From Paraburkholderia kururiensis (lineage in GTDB: Bacteria > Pseudomonadota > Gammaproteobacteria > Burkholderiales > Burkholderiaceae), in assembly GCF_034424375.1 (NCBI RefSeq), contig NZ_CP139965.1, positions 5,642,001 through 5,706,000 of the forward strand: 64,000 nt of DNA, written 5' to 3'. Below, piece by piece: positions 42,756 to 51,703 of the stretch (positions within the stretch are counted from its first letter, which is position 1; each line of letters starts with the position of its first letter). The notes beneath the pieces are model-generated. The model made no database searches, was not told the DNA's origin, and was given only the letters and a program-made list of their open reading frames with translations. The position numbers and the translations under genes were made by a program.

Positions 42756-43574
42756 ATGCGAGGCATTCTGAACTGCGCGGAGAGTATCGCTCGAACGGGC
42801 TTTGGAACGATGTCAATGACGCCGACGATGATGGAGAGCTATGCCTTACTGATCGATGGCTTTTCCGCAATTACCGATGAGACTAAACGAAGTTACTGCT
42901 TCGTCGACGAGACCGACGGCTTCCTCCCTTTTGGTTCGGAGTACGCCCATACGAAGGCCAACCCCGATCTTTGCGAGCGCTTTTGCTACTGGCACGCGCA
43001 TAGCGCCAAACGTCAGTTGCATCCCTTCAGCCAAACGCGCTATTTAAGCGCTGCTATAGCCTATGAGCGTGAGATCTGCGGTCTGGCTCAGCGTCTTATC
43101 GACGGAGTTTGTCAGGAATTCAACGCTCCATCATTCCCGCCCATCCGTGACAGTTCCTACCTCCAGCTGTGTGTTTATGGCTCTTCGCATCCAGGCAGTG
43201 AGCGCCAATTCGCGCAAGACCCCCATGAAGACGGTCATCTGCTGACGTTCATTCGGCCAACGCTGGATGGGCTTGTCATCTTGCGGGGTAGATCGCTGGA
43301 GCCCGTTCGCCTGCTTGAAAACGAGCTGGCTGTGTTGTCTGGTTCGCTGCTAACCCAGTTGTCGGATTGTGCGATTCCCGCGACCTACCATGCGGTTCTG
43401 AACCCCGCTCGGCCACGCAAACGGAGTTCGCTCATTTACTTTGCGAATCCCGATGGCACGCAAGAATTCGTCGGCTTTCGCCGGAGGCAGCGAGTCGATT
43501 TGTTCCGCGCGATGAACGACCGCCACACAGGCTTCGGCAACAAGCCGATCTTCCAGCAACCGGAGCTGGCTTGA
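42756..43574 (+). CDS. 2-oxoglutarate-Fe(II) oxygenase superfamily protein
   Basis: A 272-residue protein of the isopenicillin-N-synthase-like group. The iron-binding triad is H157, D159 (DPHEDGHLL) and H212 (ATYHAVLNP); the 2-oxoglutarate-binding RxS is R223-S225 (RSSLIYF). GGAGG lies five bases before the ATG. Such enzymes hydroxylate, desaturate or cyclise small molecules. The gene has clearly lower GC and different codon use than the flanks, suggesting horizontal transfer. It lies ten bases from a LysE-type exporter gene, so the product may be a modified amino acid that is exported. Confidence 0.88.
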   Translation: MRGILNCAESIARTGFGTMSMTPTMMESYALLIDGFSAITDETKRSYCFVDETDGFLPFGSEYAHTKANPDLCERFCYWHAHSAKRQLHPFSQTRYLSAAIAYEREICGLAQRLIDGVCQEFNAPSFPPIRDSSYLQLCVYGSSHPGSERQFAQDPHEDGHLLTFIRPTLDGLVILRGRSLEPVRLLENELAVLSGSLLTQLSDCAIPATYHAVLNPARPRKRSSLIYFANPDGTQEFVGFRRRQRVDLFRAMNDRHTGFGNKPIFQQPELA

Positions 43575-43584
43575 CCTGCACACA

Positions 43585-44217
43585 ATGAACGGTTCGCCGC
43601 CATCGCTGTTTCTTGAGGGGTTTCTGCTAGGTGCCGCCCTGTTCTCTGCGCCCGGACCGAAAGACACCCTGGTTATTCGCCAGGGTGTCAGTGGCGGTGC
43701 TATCTGGGGCATCGTTATCGTATGCGTCGTCGCCGACGCTCTTCTGATCATCGTGGGCGCTGCCGGTGTCGGCACGCTACTCGACCATCACCCTCGCATC
43801 GTGTCGTTCATTCTGTTTGCCGGAGCAGCGTATCTCGCGTGGTTCGGCGGGCAGCGCTTCGTCGCATGCGTCGAGAACAAGTCCATGCCGAACATGGGCA
43901 ACGGCGCAATATGCGCCCATCGTGGTGTGCTGCGCACGGCCGTTGCCCTCAGCTTCGCCAACCCGTATGCATGGCTGGATACCGTGATTCTCATCGGCTC
44001 CACGGGAGCAGCCAAGCCGGAAGGACAGCGAGTCTCGTTCTTGATCGGCACCATCGCCGCATCGAGTATCTGGTTCACGCTCCTCGCCGCCAGTAGCCGC
44101 AAGCTTTCGGGACTCTTCAGGTATCCGGTGGCGTGGCGCTGGCTTGACGGGATCATTGCGCTACTGATGGCATACCTTACCGTCGGGTTACTGCACGATT
44201 CCGCGCGTCTCTTCTAG
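43585..44217 (+). CDS. LysE/ArgO-type amino acid exporter
   Basis: A 210-residue inner-membrane protein with about six hydrophobic segments. The N-terminal signature of the LysE family is FSAPGPKDTLVIRQG (residues 20-34). LSFANPYAWLDTVILIGS in the middle is the second conserved motif. LysE-family carriers export basic and other amino acids or related compounds. It follows the oxygenase gene by ten bases and is probably in the same transcript. Confidence 0.88.
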   Translation: MNGSPPSLFLEGFLLGAALFSAPGPKDTLVIRQGVSGGAIWGIVIVCVVADALLIIVGAAGVGTLLDHHPRIVSFILFAGAAYLAWFGGQRFVACVENKSMPNMGNGAICAHRGVLRTAVALSFANPYAWLDTVILIGSTGAAKPEGQRVSFLIGTIAASSIWFTLLAASSRKLSGLFRYPVAWRWLDGIIALLMAYLTVGLLHDSARLF

Positions 44218-44321
44218 TACCGAGTGTGAGTGACCGACGGCCGCTGATCGCTTGGGCAGCAGGCATGTTCAGCGCCCTGGCGGTTTGAGGCAAGCGCTTT
44301 CGACCGTGGCCGCGGCGTACC

Positions 44322-45284
44322 TCACCCGCGCGTTTCCCCCCGGCACGGCGCGGACGGTTCACGTCGCTGCAGCCCCGGCATGCGTCGGATCGCGCCGGTG
44401 GCGAGGGCCGTGCCCGCCAGAATCACGCCGCAGCCTGCGAGCATGCCCGCGGATACGTGCTCATCCAGAAAGAGCGCGCCCCACAGAATGCCGAACACCG
44501 GAATGACGAACGTGACGGTCATCGCGCGTGCCGGCCCAGCCGTCGCAATCAGATGGAAGTACATGACGTACGCGATGCCCGTGCACGCGACGCCGAGCGC
44601 GATCACGGCGCCCCATGCGTCGAGCGGAATCGGTGCCGAGGGCCATGACGCGATGGCCGGCGGCACAAGCAGAACGGTGGCGCCCGTCATCGTGCCTGCG
44701 GCGACGGTGAGGGCGTCCACGCCGGTCAGATACTTCTTCGTATAGTTGGCCGCGATGCCGTAGAGCAACGTCGCGCCGAGCGCCGCTGCTGCGGCAAGCG
44801 TCGTGGCGAACGGCGAAGCGGCCGATGCCGCCGCGCCTGCATGCGGCGTCGCGATCTGATCCCAGACAAGCATGAGCACGCCCACGAAACCCAGCGCCAT
44901 GCCGACGCTGCGCAGCGCGCCGAGCCGGTCCTTGAGCCACACAAACGCGACGAGCGCTCCCCACAGCGGCGTGGTTGCGTTGATGACGGACGTCACTCCG
45001 GCCGACAGCGTGAACTCCGCATACGAGAGGAGGCAGAACGGCGCCGCCGAATTGAGCACGCCGACCACGACGAGCGGCAGGGCGCGCTCGCGCAGCGTGG
45101 CGACGGCGTCGCGCGCGGGACGTCGCGCGAACAGCACAACGAGAAGGAACAGCGCGCCGATCCCCACGCGCACGGCAACGAGCGGCGCCACGCCGAAGCC
45201 GGTCACGCCGACGCGAATGAACAGGAAGGAGGCGCCCCACAATGCGGCGAGAATGACGAGCTGGAAGACGTTCTTGATATTCAT
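44322..45284 (-). CDS. EamA/DMT-family transporter
   Basis: A 320-residue protein with about ten hydrophobic segments in two EamA repeats, starting MNIKNVFQLVILAALWGASF. LLSYAEFTLSAGVTSVINAT and the C-terminal VIPVFGILWGALFLDEHVSA are typical. These carriers export small metabolites such as amino acids or nucleobases. A longer in-frame start at 45335 lacks a membrane-type lead. It is transcribed away from the lactate permease. Substrate unknown. Confidence 0.87.
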   Translation of the reverse strand: MNIKNVFQLVILAALWGASFLFIRVGVTGFGVAPLVAVRVGIGALFLLVVLFARRPARDAVATLRERALPLVVVGVLNSAAPFCLLSYAEFTLSAGVTSVINATTPLWGALVAFVWLKDRLGALRSVGMALGFVGVLMLVWDQIATPHAGAAASAASPFATTLAAAAALGATLLYGIAANYTKKYLTGVDALTVAAGTMTGATVLLVPPAIASWPSAPIPLDAWGAVIALGVACTGIAYVMYFHLIATAGPARAMTVTFVIPVFGILWGALFLDEHVSAGMLAGCGVILAGTALATGAIRRMPGLQRREPSAPCRGETRG

Positions 45285-45447
45285 GAGGGGTGCGCCGCGC
45301 ACGGTTGAGTCACGACGTGCGACGCATGGTATCACCGGGCATGCGGCCGACGTTTCAGCCCGCGATGAAACAGCAAGATTGCGGGCGGCGCTTTAGCGCG
45401 AACGTCCTTCACTGCTCGTCGCGGCGCAGCCCGATATCGTGATCGGA

Positions 45448-47046
45448 TCAGTGCGGAATCATCCCTGGCAGAACGTACTGCTGAATCCACACGAGAATGC
45501 CGAGCAGGATGGTGAGCAGGATCGAATGCTTGAACGTCTTCGCGAAGACGTGGCCTTCCTGGCCCTTGAGATGGGTGGTGGCCACGCCCGTCGAGATGTT
45601 TTGCGGCGAGATCATCTTGCCCATCACGCCGCCCGACGAATTGGTCGCCGCCATCAGCACGGGATGCAGGTCGAGCTGGCGCGCGGCCACCACCTGCAGA
45701 TTGCCGAAGAGCGCGTTGCCCGAGGTATCGCTGCCCGAGAGGAACACCGCCACCCAGCCGAGGAACGCGGAGACGAGCGGAAAGAACGCCCCCACCGACG
45801 CCACGCCGAGACCGAGCGTGTAGTTGAGTCCCGAGTAGTTCATGAGATACGCGAGCCCCACGATCGTGGCCACCGTCAAGATGGCGATGCGCGTCTGGAC
45901 CCAGGTATCGACGATGGCGCAGCCGAACTCGCGCGGCTTCAGTCCCACGACGAATGCCGTGATGATCGCGGCCACCAGAATGGCCGTGCCCGTGGCGAGC
46001 GGCTGGAAGTCCCACACCGCGCCATACGGTGCGTTGTAGAGCGTGATGTAGACCGCCTTGTCGAGGCCGGGCCACGGAATCTTGACGTCGCCGATCGCGA
46101 AGATCTTCGCAACGGTCCACACGATCACCACAGCCGACACGATGAGCCACGGGTACCAGCCCGCCATGCCGCTGATGTCGCCGCGCACTTCTTTCTCGCG
46201 GTCGACGTTGATGGCGAACTGCGGATCCGGCAACGGCTTCCACACGCGCACGAACGCGATCGTGAGGATCAGCGAAACGAGCGAGGAGAGCACGTCGGTC
46301 AAGCTATAGCTGATGTAGTTCGACGTGACGAACTGCGTGAGCGCGAACGAAAAACCCGAAACCAGCAGCACGGGCCACACGCGCAGCATGTTGCGAAAGC
46401 CCGCATAGACCGCGATCACGTAGAACGGCAGCAGCAGCGCAAAAAACGGCAACTGGCGGCCGACCATCTTGCCGAGCGTGTCGGCGGGCAGGTGGGTGAC
46501 CGCACCCAGCACCGTGATCGGCACACCGAGTGCGCCGAACGCGACGGGCGCGGTGTTGAAGATGAGCGTGAACGTAAGCGCTTCGAGCGTCGGGAAGCCG
46601 AGCAGGATCAGCAGCGAACTCGTGATCGCGACCGGCGTGCCGAAGCCCGAAATGCCTTCGAACAGCGCGCCGAACGAGAAGCCCACCACGACGAGTACGA
46701 CGCGCCGGTCGTTCGGCATGTTGTCGAGCAGCCACATGCGGAACGCCGCGAAACGTCCCGAGCGCTGCGCGATGTTGTAGAGCAGGATCGCGGCGAAGAC
46801 GATCCACATGACCGGCCAGATCGCGAACACGGCGCCGGCTGCGACGGCATTGAACGCGAGGCCGACGGGAAACCGCCAGCCGAAGATGGCGACGACAAGC
46901 CCCACGACGAGCCCGGCGAGCGACGCCTGCCACGCGGGCCGCCGCGCCCAGCCGAGCAGCACGAGCACGACGACGATGGGAAGCGCGGCGACGATGAACG
47001 ACGGCAACAGCGCGTTGCCGATAGGGGTGAGCAGTTGATGAAACAT
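45448..47046 (-). CDS. lldP: L-lactate permease
   Basis: A 532-residue membrane protein with about twelve or more hydrophobic segments, beginning MFHQLLTPIGNALLPSFIVA. Family motifs are FGALFEGISGFGTPVAITSS, LTQFVTSNYIS, and NSSGGVMGKMISPQNISTGV in the C-terminal half. It imports lactate or glycolate with protons. AAGGAG lies seven bases before the ATG. No lactate dehydrogenase gene is adjacent here. Confidence 0.93.
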   Translation of the reverse strand: MFHQLLTPIGNALLPSFIVAALPIVVVLVLLGWARRPAWQASLAGLVVGLVVAIFGWRFPVGLAFNAVAAGAVFAIWPVMWIVFAAILLYNIAQRSGRFAAFRMWLLDNMPNDRRVVLVVVGFSFGALFEGISGFGTPVAITSSLLILLGFPTLEALTFTLIFNTAPVAFGALGVPITVLGAVTHLPADTLGKMVGRQLPFFALLLPFYVIAVYAGFRNMLRVWPVLLVSGFSFALTQFVTSNYISYSLTDVLSSLVSLILTIAFVRVWKPLPDPQFAINVDREKEVRGDISGMAGWYPWLIVSAVVIVWTVAKIFAIGDVKIPWPGLDKAVYITLYNAPYGAVWDFQPLATGTAILVAAIITAFVVGLKPREFGCAIVDTWVQTRIAILTVATIVGLAYLMNYSGLNYTLGLGVASVGAFFPLVSAFLGWVAVFLSGSDTSGNALFGNLQVVAARQLDLHPVLMAATNSSGGVMGKMISPQNISTGVATTHLKGQEGHVFAKTFKHSILLTILLGILVWIQQYVLPGMIPH

Positions 47047-47258
47047 CCACGTCTCCTTCGTTGTTGTTCGAATCGTCGCGAGCACGGGGGACCGTGTGCG
47101 ATGGAACTGAAGCAGGACGGGTGGCAGGCCGCCACTTGCGCCCCGTGCAGCGTGTGCAGACGTCTTTTAAGGCGGTGTTTCAATAGCCATACGCAGCATA
47201 GGAGACGGACGTGCTGCGTCAAGCAGGGAAACTACGGGAGGCTTCGCGCGAGGCCGCG

Positions 47259-47693
47259 TCAATGATGACGACCACCGTGGCCGCCGTGCCAGCCGCCGCC
47301 ATGCCAGTAACCGAAGCTGAACGATACCGACGGCCCCCATCCGTACCAGCCCCACGGGTAAGGGTAGTAAGCCGGATAAGCAGGCCACGCCGGATAAACC
47401 GGCACGGGCGCGACCACGACAGGTGGCGGCGCGTAAAGCGGAGCGGGATATTCCGTGTCGGGCGGTGGAGCACTCTGCGCCGACGCTGCCGGCGCCGCAG
47501 AAGAGGGTGCGCGGGAGGAAGAGGCGGACGAGGCCGCAGACGGTGCGAGCGGCACCTCGCGTTGCGTGGCTACGGTCGGCACCGGCGGCGCGTAGTAGTA
47601 CGCGGGGTAGTACGGGTAATAGTAGTAGCACCCGGACAGCGCGAGCAGTGCGCCGGCGCTGGCAAGGCGGGCCGTAGCGGGGAACAGCTTCAT
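47259..47693 (-). CDS. Tyr/Pro-rich surface lipoprotein
   Basis: A 144-residue protein with lipoprotein signal MKLFPATARLASAGALLALS followed by GC (lipobox cysteine 22). The mature part is rich in Tyr, Pro and Gly: CYYYYPYYPAYYYAPP, a Ser/Ala linker, then YPAWPAYPAYYPYPWGWYGW and a Gly/His-rich tail. The tail HGGGWHGGHGGRHH could bind metal. Probably exposed at the outer membrane. No known family. Confidence 0.7.
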   Translation of the reverse strand: MKLFPATARLASAGALLALSGCYYYYPYYPAYYYAPPVPTVATQREVPLAPSAASSASSSRAPSSAAPAASAQSAPPPDTEYPAPLYAPPPVVVAPVPVYPAWPAYPAYYPYPWGWYGWGPSVSFSFGYWHGGGWHGGHGGRHH

Positions 47694-48036
47694 GTTGAGG
47701 CGCTCCTTCTCGATGCTTCTCGCCGCTTGATGTCAGGACGATGGCGCTGCCGCTGGTCGACGCGGTCTGCGAGGCCGGGCCTGCTACGCGCGGCGCATAG
47801 GTGAACGTGTGTCGTGCCGTGTGTCGAACAGATCGAGCATACGCCGCCGTGCACGCGTCGCCTATCGCAACGCCTTGGCGCCCTGTTTCACATCATTTCA
47901 GCTGCGCCGTCCCCAATAAAAACGCGGCGCACCCCGTGTTCGGGTGTGCGCCGCGCGAATCTCCCTGATGGGTGCTGCCGCCGACGATCGTTGTGCTATT
48001 CGCCTCTAATCCTGCCGGGCGCTTCCGCGTCTTGCG
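47694..48036. other. 343-base spacer, two minus-strand genes
   Basis: No gene is visible. It contains the terminator of the glycine-zipper gene (47917-47954) and the presumed promoter of the Tyr/Pro-rich lipoprotein. Confidence 0.35.
47917..47954 (-). terminator. Rho-independent terminator
   Basis: GCGGCGCAC (47924-47932) pairs with GTGCGCCGC (47946-47954), with an inner CCC/GGG. On the minus strand it is followed by GTTTTTATT. Confidence 0.8.
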
Positions 48037-48261
48037 TTACTTGCCTACCTGATTGCCGATGATGCCGCCCACCGCCGCGCCGCCCAGCGTCGAAAGCGCA
48101 TTGCCGCCGATCGCTGCGCCCGCCACGCCGCCTACACCTGCGCCGATGGCCGTATCGCGCTGTCGTGTCGTCATGTTGTCGCAAGCCGAGAGGGTCGCGG
48201 CGAGCGCTACCACTGCTGCCAGCACACCCAGCCGTGCACCCGGATGCCGAGCCGCTTTCAT
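48037..48261 (-). CDS. Glycine-zipper lipoprotein
   Basis: A 74-residue protein with signal MKAARHPGARLGVLAAVVAL and lipobox LSAC (about residue 27). The mature part has a glycine-zipper 2TM pattern, AIGAGVGGVAGAAIGGNALS and TLGGAAVGGIIGNQVGK, known from small osmotically inducible and outer-membrane lipoproteins. AAGGAG precedes the ATG. A perfect terminator follows. Confidence 0.82.
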   Translation of the reverse strand: MKAARHPGARLGVLAAVVALAATLSACDNMTTRQRDTAIGAGVGGVAGAAIGGNALSTLGGAAVGGIIGNQVGK

Positions 48262-48551
48262 GATCGCTACTCCTTCTTGTAGAAGATTCGGTGCCGGCGG
48301 CAGGGCCGCCCCGGCACTTGATGAAACGATCTTATCGACGAGGGCCGTATCAGGGTGTGTACGCTTGTCAGCAGATTGTCGGATCGGTAAATAAATGTTT
48401 CGGGCGGTGGCGATACAGCGTTGTTTCGCTGCATCGCACACCGCCCGAATCGAGCTGCACGTGAGATGGGCGCCGCCCTCGCTTCGCGCCGCGCTGCGAA
48501 GCGCAAGCTCAGCGCGAACGTACCCGCTGCGCAGCCTTGCCGACGCTTACG

Positions 48552-50513
48552 TCATTGCCGCTGGTAGATTTCCGCGCCTTGCTTGACGAACTCCACAGCC
48601 TTCACTTCCATGCCTTTCTTCAGCGCTTCGTCGTCGCTCAGCCCTTCTTTTGCGGCGTATTCGCGTACGTCCTGCGTGATCTTCATCGAGCAGAAGTGCG
48701 GGCCGCACATGGAGCAGAAGTGCGCGACCTTCGCCGAGTCCTTCGGCAGCGTCTCGTCGTGGAACTGGCGTGCCTTGTCCGGGTCGAGGCCCAGGTTGAA
48801 CTGGTCTTCCCAGCGAAACTCGAAGCGCGCCTTCGACAGCGCGTTGTCTCGCACCTGCGCGCCGGGGTGCCCCTTCGCGAGATCCGCCGCGTGCGCCGCG
48901 AGCTTGTACGTGATGATGCCTTCCTTGACGTCGTTCTTGTCGGGCAGGCCGAGGTGTTCCTTCGGCGTCACGTAGCAGAGCATCGCCGTGCCGAACCAGC
49001 CGATCATCGCTGCGCCAATGCCCGACGTGATGTGGTCGTAACCCGGCGCGATGTCGGTGGTGAGCGGTCCGAGCGTGTAGAACGGCGCCTCGTCGCACCA
49101 GTCGAGCTGCAGGTCCATGTTCTCCTTGATGAGCTGCATGGGCACGTGGCCCGGGCCCTCGATCATGGTCTGCACGTCATGCTTCCACGCGATCTGCGTG
49201 AGTTCGCCGAGCGTCTTGAGTTCGGCCAGCTGTGCTTCGTCGTTGGCGTCGTAGATGGAGCCGGGACGCAGCCCGTCGCCCAGCGAGAAGCTCACGTCGT
49301 ACGCCTTCATGATTTCGCAGATCTCTTCGAAGTGCTCGTACAGGAAGCTTTCGCGATGATGCGCGAGACACCACTTGGCCATGATCGAGCCGCCGCGCGA
49401 CACGATGCCGGTCATGCGCTTGGCTGTCATCGGCACGTAAGGCAGGCGCACGCCGGCGTGGATCGTGAAGTAGTCCACGCCTTGCTCGGCCTGCTCGATC
49501 AGCGTGTCGCGGAAAATTTCCCACGTCAGCTCTTCAGCTTTGCCGTGCACCTTTTCGAGTGCCTGATAGATGGGCACCGTGCCGATGGGCACCGGGCTGT
49601 TGCGAATGATCCATTCGCGCGTTTCATGAATGTGCTTGCCGGTCGAGAGATCCATGACCGTGTCGCCGCCCCAGCGGATGGCCCACGTCATCTTGTCCAC
49701 TTCCTCGCCGATCGACGACGTCACCGCCGAGTTGCCGATGTTCGCGTTGATCTTCACGAGAAAGTTGCGGCCGATGATCATCGGCTCCGTTTCCGGGTGA
49801 TTGATGTTCGCCGGAATGATGGCGCGGCCGCGCGCCACTTCTTCGCGCACGAAGTCGGGCGTGATCTCCTTCGGCGCGTTGGCGCCGAACGCCGTGGCGC
49901 CGAACGCCGTGGCGCCGAACGCCGTGGCGCCGAACGCTTGGCCCGGATGCTGGCGGCCCATCATCGCGGCCAGCTTCTCGCCGTTCGGGCCGCTCGCGCG
50001 CAGGCTCTCCAGATATTCGGCGCGGCGCTGGTTCTCGCGGATCGCGATGTATTCCATTTCCGGCGTGACGATGCCCTGGCGCGCGTAGTGCATCTGCGTG
50101 ACGTTGCGGCCCGCTTTCGCGCGGCGCGGCGTGCGATGCAGGCCGGGAAAGCGCAATTCGGCCGTGGCGGCGTCGGCGGCGCGCTCGCGACCGTAGGCGC
50201 TCGAGAGGCCCGGCAGCGCTTCGGTGTCGCCGCGTGCCTCGATCCAGCGCTGGCGCAGCGCAGGCAGACCGGCGCGAATGTCGATGCGCGCTTCGGGGTC
50301 GGTGTAGGGACCGGAGGTGTCGTAGACGTAGACGGGCGGATTCTTCTCGCCGCCGAACGCGGTCGGCGTATCGGCCTGGGTGATTTCGCGCATCGGCACG
50401 CGGATGTCGGGTTGCGAGCCGGTCACGTAGACCTTGCGCGAGTTCGGCAGCGGTTCGACGGCGGCGGCGTCCACACGCGCGTCAGCGGAAAGGAATTTTG
50501 GATTGGCGTTCAT
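48552..50513 (-). CDS. thiC: Phosphomethylpyrimidine synthase (HMP-P synthase)
   Basis: A 653-residue radical SAM enzyme that converts aminoimidazole ribotide to HMP phosphate in thiamine synthesis. The C-terminal 4Fe-4S motif is CSMCGPHFC (C600, C603, C608). Core blocks include GRAIIPANINHPE, NIGNSAVTSSIGEE and SFSLGDGLRPGS. AGGAGA precedes the ATG, and a TPP riboswitch lies in the leader. Unusual is an in-frame array of four AFGAT/AFGAN units at residues 193-212, where the family has one unit; it extends a loop before ITPDF. Confidence 0.96.
   Translation of the reverse strand: MNANPKFLSADARVDAAAVEPLPNSRKVYVTGSQPDIRVPMREITQADTPTAFGGEKNPPVYVYDTSGPYTDPEARIDIRAGLPALRQRWIEARGDTEALPGLSSAYGRERAADAATAELRFPGLHRTPRRAKAGRNVTQMHYARQGIVTPEMEYIAIRENQRRAEYLESLRASGPNGEKLAAMMGRQHPGQAFGATAFGATAFGATAFGANAPKEITPDFVREEVARGRAIIPANINHPETEPMIIGRNFLVKINANIGNSAVTSSIGEEVDKMTWAIRWGGDTVMDLSTGKHIHETREWIIRNSPVPIGTVPIYQALEKVHGKAEELTWEIFRDTLIEQAEQGVDYFTIHAGVRLPYVPMTAKRMTGIVSRGGSIMAKWCLAHHRESFLYEHFEEICEIMKAYDVSFSLGDGLRPGSIYDANDEAQLAELKTLGELTQIAWKHDVQTMIEGPGHVPMQLIKENMDLQLDWCDEAPFYTLGPLTTDIAPGYDHITSGIGAAMIGWFGTAMLCYVTPKEHLGLPDKNDVKEGIITYKLAAHAADLAKGHPGAQVRDNALSKARFEFRWEDQFNLGLDPDKARQFHDETLPKDSAKVAHFCSMCGPHFCSMKITQDVREYAAKEGLSDDEALKKGMEVKAVEFVKQGAEIYQRQ
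49881..49940. repeat. 15-bp tandem repeat inside thiC
   Basis: GGCGCCGAACGCCGT is repeated four times, the last unit diverged at two bases (CGCTTG in place of CGCCGT). Being a multiple of three, it keeps the reading frame and encodes a repeated FGATA pentapeptide. Confidence 0.9.
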
Positions 50514-50619
50514 GCATCTCTCCTGATGTGGGTTCGCTACGCAGGAGACGAAATGAACGTGGACGGATTTCGCGAGAAGAGGTGGCCCGAAAGCCGATGA
50601 AACCGAGGCGAAACCCGGA

Positions 50620-50716
50620 CGCTTCCCTGCGCTGGCATTATCCAGATCAGGTTCAAAGGGTATTTCTCACCCGCAGCAGGCATCGCCGAAGCGATGCCCG
50701 ACGCAGGACCCCCGCG
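50620..50716 (-). promoter_or_regulatory. TPP riboswitch (THI element) upstream of thiC
   Basis: On the minus strand the conserved TPP aptamer parts appear in order: GGGGTCC, a P3 hairpin GGCATCG/CGATGCC, CTGCGGGTGAGAAATACCC, TTTGAACCTGATCTGGATAA and TGCCAGCGCAGGGAA. It lies about 105 bases before the thiC start. Binding of thiamine pyrophosphate should reduce thiC expression, by terminator formation or by hiding the start site. Confidence 0.95.
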
Positions 50717-50845
50717 CAAGCAGCCGTCAAGATACACCGGGCGGTTGCCCGTTGGCAACCCGTCTTCCACCGCTCCTGCAATGGCGTGGGCATGCGTCGC
50801 CCGGCCTTCGCGGCGCGCGAAAAACTGCGCTGCGCCGCGGCAATT

Positions 50846-51256
50846 TCATGATGACGTGTCGTTAGCCGCTTCGGGCTGATACAGGATCTTGTCCACCTTC
50901 ATCGCTTTTTGCACGCCGCCCGGCGTGGTGAAATGAATGTGTTCGCCGCGCTTTGCACCGAGCAGCGCGTGGCCCGCCGGCGAAAACACGTTGAGCCGGC
51001 CGTGCGCCACGTCGGCCTGCGGCGGGTACACGACCGTCCACGTCATGGATTCGCCCGTCTGTTCGTCGAGCAGCACGACCTGCGATCCGATCGTCACCAC
51101 ATTGCGCGCAATCTCATGCGCATCCACGATGGCCGCATGCTCGAGCAGTTCGTCGAGGAGCGGTTGCCGTTGATGTGCGAGCGCGGGCTCGGCCGCGAAT
51201 TTCGTGAGGCGGGCCACTTCGAGCTCAGTCAGATAGCAGATCTTTTTCTTCTTCAC
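50846..51256 (-). CDS. rnk: Nucleoside diphosphate kinase regulator Rnk (GreA/GreB-like)
   Basis: A 136-residue protein from a GTG start, with AGGAG eight bases upstream. It begins VKKKKICYLTELEVARLTKF, a short coiled lead as in Rnk, and has the GreA C-terminal FKBP-like fold: VVTIGSQVVLLDEQTGESMT, SPAGHALLGAKRGEHIHFTT. Rnk competes with Gre factors for the RNA polymerase secondary channel. In this bacterium its target is not known. A longer upstream frame is not protein-like. Confidence 0.85.
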   Translation of the reverse strand: MKKKKICYLTELEVARLTKFAAEPALAHQRQPLLDELLEHAAIVDAHEIARNVVTIGSQVVLLDEQTGESMTWTVVYPPQADVAHGRLNVFSPAGHALLGAKRGEHIHFTTPGGVQKAMKVDKILYQPEAANDTSS

Positions 51257-51703
51257 AGCGGTTCTCCTGTTCGATCCAGAAAAGAAAGCTTGCGGATGCG
51301 AGTGGCCCGGAGCCCGATCGGCCGGCTCCATAAGCTTGAGGGAGGGCTGGTTCAGATCGGGCGCCGGGCGGGGGAGAGCGGCGCGGCGGCAAGACCGGCA
51401 AGGCGCGCTCGCGCGAACGTACGGCGAACACGCGTGCCCGCCATACCCGTTCGGTAATGGCGATGCATGAGGCGCGATGTTCGGGTACGGGGCGCGGGCA
51501 TGGGAGGAGCGGACGTTAGCGCAGGCGCGTATCGCGCGAGGCATTGAGCAGACGGAACGAATTCATCATAGCACCGCGCCCGTATGCCGGCTGGTGAGCG
51601 CGTCGGCGGTCGTCTTTGCATCGGGGCAAATTTTTTTTGCGGACGCTGTCATAAGTGGCCCGCACCGCCGACCAACGTGCAGTTTCCTCAATTGGAGCGG
51701 GCC
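51257..51703. other. 447-base divergent spacer
   Basis: No gene was found. It should contain the promoters of rnk (minus) and the DUF1223 gene (plus). A run of eight T at 51631-51638, at the plus-strand end, is part of an AT-richer section. No hairpin is attached to it. Confidence 0.3.

Noticed and set aside
45439..47265. 608-codon plus-strand open frame opposite lldP
   Set aside because: Antisense shadow; extreme Arg/Glu/His composition and no domain.
48537..50600. 687-codon plus-strand open frame opposite thiC
   Set aside because: Antisense shadow of thiC, which is recognised with full catalytic motifs on the other strand.
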